NCBI RefSeq assembly: GCF_004770145.1 | Contig: NZ_RQFW01000005.1 | Location: forward strand, 372,001 to 436,000 | DNA: 64,000 bases | Direction of reading: 5' to 3' | Source: Leptospira bourretii | GTDB taxonomy: Bacteria > Spirochaetota > Leptospiria > Leptospirales > Leptospiraceae | Shown here: in pieces, positions 61,778-64,000 of the stretch | Numbering within the stretch: the stretch's first letter is position 1 | How the letters are laid out: every line of letters begins with the position of its first letter | The notes under the pieces: model-generated | Seen by the model: the letters and a program-made list of their open reading frames with translations, nothing else | Told to the model about the DNA's origin: nothing | Database searches by the model: none | Made by a program: the position numbers and the translations under genes

Positions 61778-64000
61778 ATGTTGATGAGAATTTGGACGAA
61801 CAAAGGTAGGTTGTATCCTTACCTGCTTTTGAACATCCTTCTTTTTATCTTTGTCACCATTTCCTTTCTATTCTATACAGCAAGCGAACGAAAGATTGAT
61901 GAAGCAGAGGAGAATCGTTACAGGTCCTTACGGATAGCCAATGAACTTCGCCAATCCTCTGACCAACTCACAAATTTAGTTCGGTTGTATGTCATTCATA
62001 GAGATCTAAAGTATAAAAAATATTTCCAAATGATTTTGGATATACGTAACGGTGATCGCCCAAGACCAAATGAATACGGTTATGCTTATTGGGATCTTGT
62101 AATCGCAAATAAAATCCCACCTCCTTCCGATGAGGGAGAAAAACTCAGCATTTATGAATTGATGAGAAATGAGAACTTTCTTGAATCTGATTTTTTATTA
62201 TTATCTGAATCAAAAAACAAATCAGACCAATTAACAAAAATTGAATTCGAAGCAATGTCCCTTGTCGAAAAGGACATGAAGGTTGGATCAAATTTCAATC
62301 CGAAAGCGATCAATTTATTGTTTGATGACAACTATCTTCGTGCCAAAGCGGAGATCATGAAACCAATCAATGACTTATACTATCAATTAAATGATCGTAC
62401 GACAAAAGCCATCCTTGGTGCAAAAAGAAATGTTTTCATTCTAAAAACGATATTCATTGTTGTTGGTGTCTTTTTTGGTTTAAGTTTATTTCTGACACAC
62501 CAATCTCTTGTTGATATTATTGGAGGAAGTGTTGACGAAGCCTTTCGTAGAATATCTTTATTAGGTGAAGGAAATTTTTCTGGCGAAATCCAACCAACAT
62601 TAATTAAAAACTCCATACTAAATAGCCTAAATATCACACAAAAAAGATTACAAGAATTACACCAAGAAGGTGAATTTACAAAACAACGATTAATTGAAAG
62701 TGAATCAAAACTTCGTTATATTTTGGATAACGTATCTGCATGTATTTATTTAAAAGATACAAACGGAAGGTATTTATTTGCAAACCAACAAGTATGTAAA
62801 CTTTTTGGATACCCGCTAGAAGAGATTCTTAATCAAACGGATGAAAAATTCTTAGAAGAAGAAACTGCCAAAATCATTCTTAAAAACGATAGATCGGTAT
62901 TATTGGAAGGAAAAACATTACATGCCGAAGAAGAAATTCATAATCGTGCTGATGGAAAAACATATCCTTTTCTCACTGTTAAAATTCCTTTAAGAGACCA
63001 GACGGGAGAAATTTATGCACTCTGCGGTATATCCACTGACATTGGTATTACCAAAGAAATTCAAAAAGAATTAGAACTGGCGAAAGATTCGGCAGAAATA
63101 GCAAACAAAGCCAAGTCGGAATTTTTAGCTTCTATGAGTCATGAAATCAGAACTCCATTAAATGGAGTCATTGGACTTACTCAAATTCTTTTCAAAACAA
63201 ACCTAGATGAAGAACAAAGTTCCCTCGTTAAAACCATAGCATCTGCAGGGCAATCGTTACTTGTCATCCTAAATGATATTCTCGATTTTTCAAAAATAGA
63301 AGCCGGAAAAATGAAAATCGAAAAAATCAAATTCGATCTTCGTAACACAGTCACCGAAATTTTTGATTTACTATCAATTGAATCTAAATCAAAATCCATC
63401 GAGTTAAAACTTGAGATTGATACAGAAGTTCCGGATTTTATTTATTCTGACCCAAGCAGAATCCGACAAATTATTTTTAACTTGCTCGGTAATGCGATCA
63501 AATTTACCGAAACCGGGTTTGTTGTATTTCGCCTTAAAAAACAAAACGAGTGGATTCGTATAGAGGTGGAAGATTCAGGGATTGGAATCCCAACCGAAAA
63601 ACTTAAATTTATATTCAATAAATTTTCACAAGCAGATGCCTCCACCTCACGAAGATATGGCGGAACTGGGCTTGGACTTGCCATCTCTGATCGGTTGGCT
63701 TCGTTACTCGGTGGAACGATTGGAGTCGAAAGCCAAGTAAACAAAGGAAGTTTGTTTTGGTGCCTTTTGCCTTACGAAAAACCAATTTCCTCCAATAACA
63801 ATGATTCCGTTAATTCACCACTCAATCCTAACTCTTCTATAGAATCTTTGTTCACAAACCAAAAGTTTTTAATTGTTGAAGACAATATTTTGAATCAAAA
63901 AGTCATTGGTGGACTCTTAAGAAAATACAATATAAACTTTGATGTGGCTGAGAACGGAGAAGTAGCACTCCAACTTTTTCAACAAAATCAGTATGACCTT
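61778..64000 (+). CDS. Hybrid sensor histidine kinase/response regulator (3' end outside window)
   Basis: The frame is open from the ATG at 61778 to the last base (741 codons), with no stop. Two membrane helices (LYPYLLLNILLFIFVTISF at about 13; FILKTIFIVVGVFFGLSLFL at about 225) frame a periplasmic sensor region. A PAS domain follows (YLKDTNGRYLFANQQVCKL), then HisKA FLASMSHEIRTPLNGVIG (His455), HATPase_c with NLLGNAIKFTE, GIGIP and GGTGLGLAISDRLA, and the start of a receiver domain (FLIVEDNILNQKVIGGLL). It should sense an extracytoplasmic signal and run a phosphorelay. An ATG two codons later is an alternative start. Confidence 0.93.
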   Translation, partial: MLMRIWTNKGRLYPYLLLNILLFIFVTISFLFYTASERKIDEAEENRYRSLRIANELRQSSDQLTNLVRLYVIHRDLKYKKYFQMILDIRNGDRPRPNEYGYAYWDLVIANKIPPPSDEGEKLSIYELMRNENFLESDFLLLSESKNKSDQLTKIEFEAMSLVEKDMKVGSNFNPKAINLLFDDNYLRAKAEIMKPINDLYYQLNDRTTKAILGAKRNVFILKTIFIVVGVFFGLSLFLTHQSLVDIIGGSVDEAFRRISLLGEGNFSGEIQPTLIKNSILNSLNITQKRLQELHQEGEFTKQRLIESESKLRYILDNVSACIYLKDTNGRYLFANQQVCKLFGYPLEEILNQTDEKFLEEETAKIILKNDRSVLLEGKTLHAEEEIHNRADGKTYPFLTVKIPLRDQTGEIYALCGISTDIGITKEIQKELELAKDSAEIANKAKSEFLASMSHEIRTPLNGVIGLTQILFKTNLDEEQSSLVKTIASAGQSLLVILNDILDFSKIEAGKMKIEKIKFDLRNTVTEIFDLLSIESKSKSIELKLEIDTEVPDFIYSDPSRIRQIIFNLLGNAIKFTETGFVVFRLKKQNEWIRIEVEDSGIGIPTEKLKFIFNKFSQADASTSRRYGGTGLGLAISDRLASLLGGTIGVESQVNKGSLFWCLLPYEKPISSNNNDSVNSPLNPNSSIESLFTNQKFLIVEDNILNQKVIGGLLRKYNINFDVAENGEVALQLFQQNQYDL

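Overview
The window is about 64 kb of a spirochaete chromosome, most likely Leptospira. The pointers are the moderately AT-rich coding sequence, the relaxed lipoprotein signals (hydrophobic stretch, then a Cys after residues such as SQ, IQ, LT or CN), a FecR/cyclase pair, a DUF1574-type partner of an MBOAT acyltransferase, several SpoIIE/STAS regulators, and a run of secreted proteins I recognise only as Leptospira-style. A saprophytic-clade species is a guess. The sequence is very densely coded. No stretch above 300 bases lacks a gene; the longest non-coding gap is the ~220 bp divergent region near 60.8-61.0 kb. I see no CRISPR, rRNA, prophage or insertion sequence.

Layout. 0-4 kb: end of a nucleotide cyclase, a membrane FecR protein and two secreted proteins. 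4-7.1 kb (minus): NYN nuclease, MBOAT acyltransferase and SGNH-like partner. 7.1-9.4 kb (plus): an SDR plus FAD oxidase pair resembling DprE2/DprE1. 9.35-15.6 kb (minus): an operon running from a 59-aa zinc ribbon through a TPR-like protein, RsmD-type methyltransferase, PBP1C, thioesterase and PP2C phosphatase to an LptF/G permease. 15.7-19.1 kb (plus): TPR membrane protein, lipoprotein, SufE, serine hydrolase and a small Cys-rich protein. 19.1-22.2 kb (minus): HtrA protease, RuvB and a TonB-like protein. 22.3-23.3 kb: DJ-1/PfpI and STAS genes. 23.3-30.1 kb (minus): glmM-glmS-GlmU-like-hydrolase-carboxylase operon. 30.2-30.6 kb: tRNA-Val(UAC) and rpsT. 30.75-34.5 kb (plus): three unknown genes and a catalytically odd thiolase-like protein. 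34.5-42.2 kb (minus): a seven-gene operon with Gld-type ABC transporter parts, a DUF4340-like protein, a Yip1-like protein, mpl and pheS. 42.2-44.1 kb: histidine kinase and receiver. 44.1-48.6 kb: PfkB kinase, TonB-dependent receptor, and a propeller-like partner whose 5' end carries two 61-bp repeats. 48.6-52.7 kb: gpmI, a double-domain serine hydrolase and STAS. 52.7-55.1 kb: PP2C phosphatase with TPRs. 55.2-58.8 kb: poly-gamma-glutamate genes pgsB-pgsC-pgsW and two small envelope genes. 58.75-61.7 kb: TPR protein and a nucleotidyltransferase. 61.8 kb to the end: a hybrid histidine kinase cut by the window edge.

The common theme is the cell envelope: amino-sugar precursors, peptidoglycan polymerisation and recycling, LPS export, surface polymer synthesis, O-acylation, TonB-linked uptake and envelope proteolysis, with PP2C/STAS and two-component signalling mixed in. 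The points most worth a second look are the tandem 61-bp palindromic repeats feeding the N-terminus of a receptor partner, the serine hydrolase whose first domain has lost its serine, the DprE1/DprE2-like pair outside the actinobacteria, the thiolase-like protein without its nucleophile, and the very frequent tail-to-tail overlaps of convergent genes.
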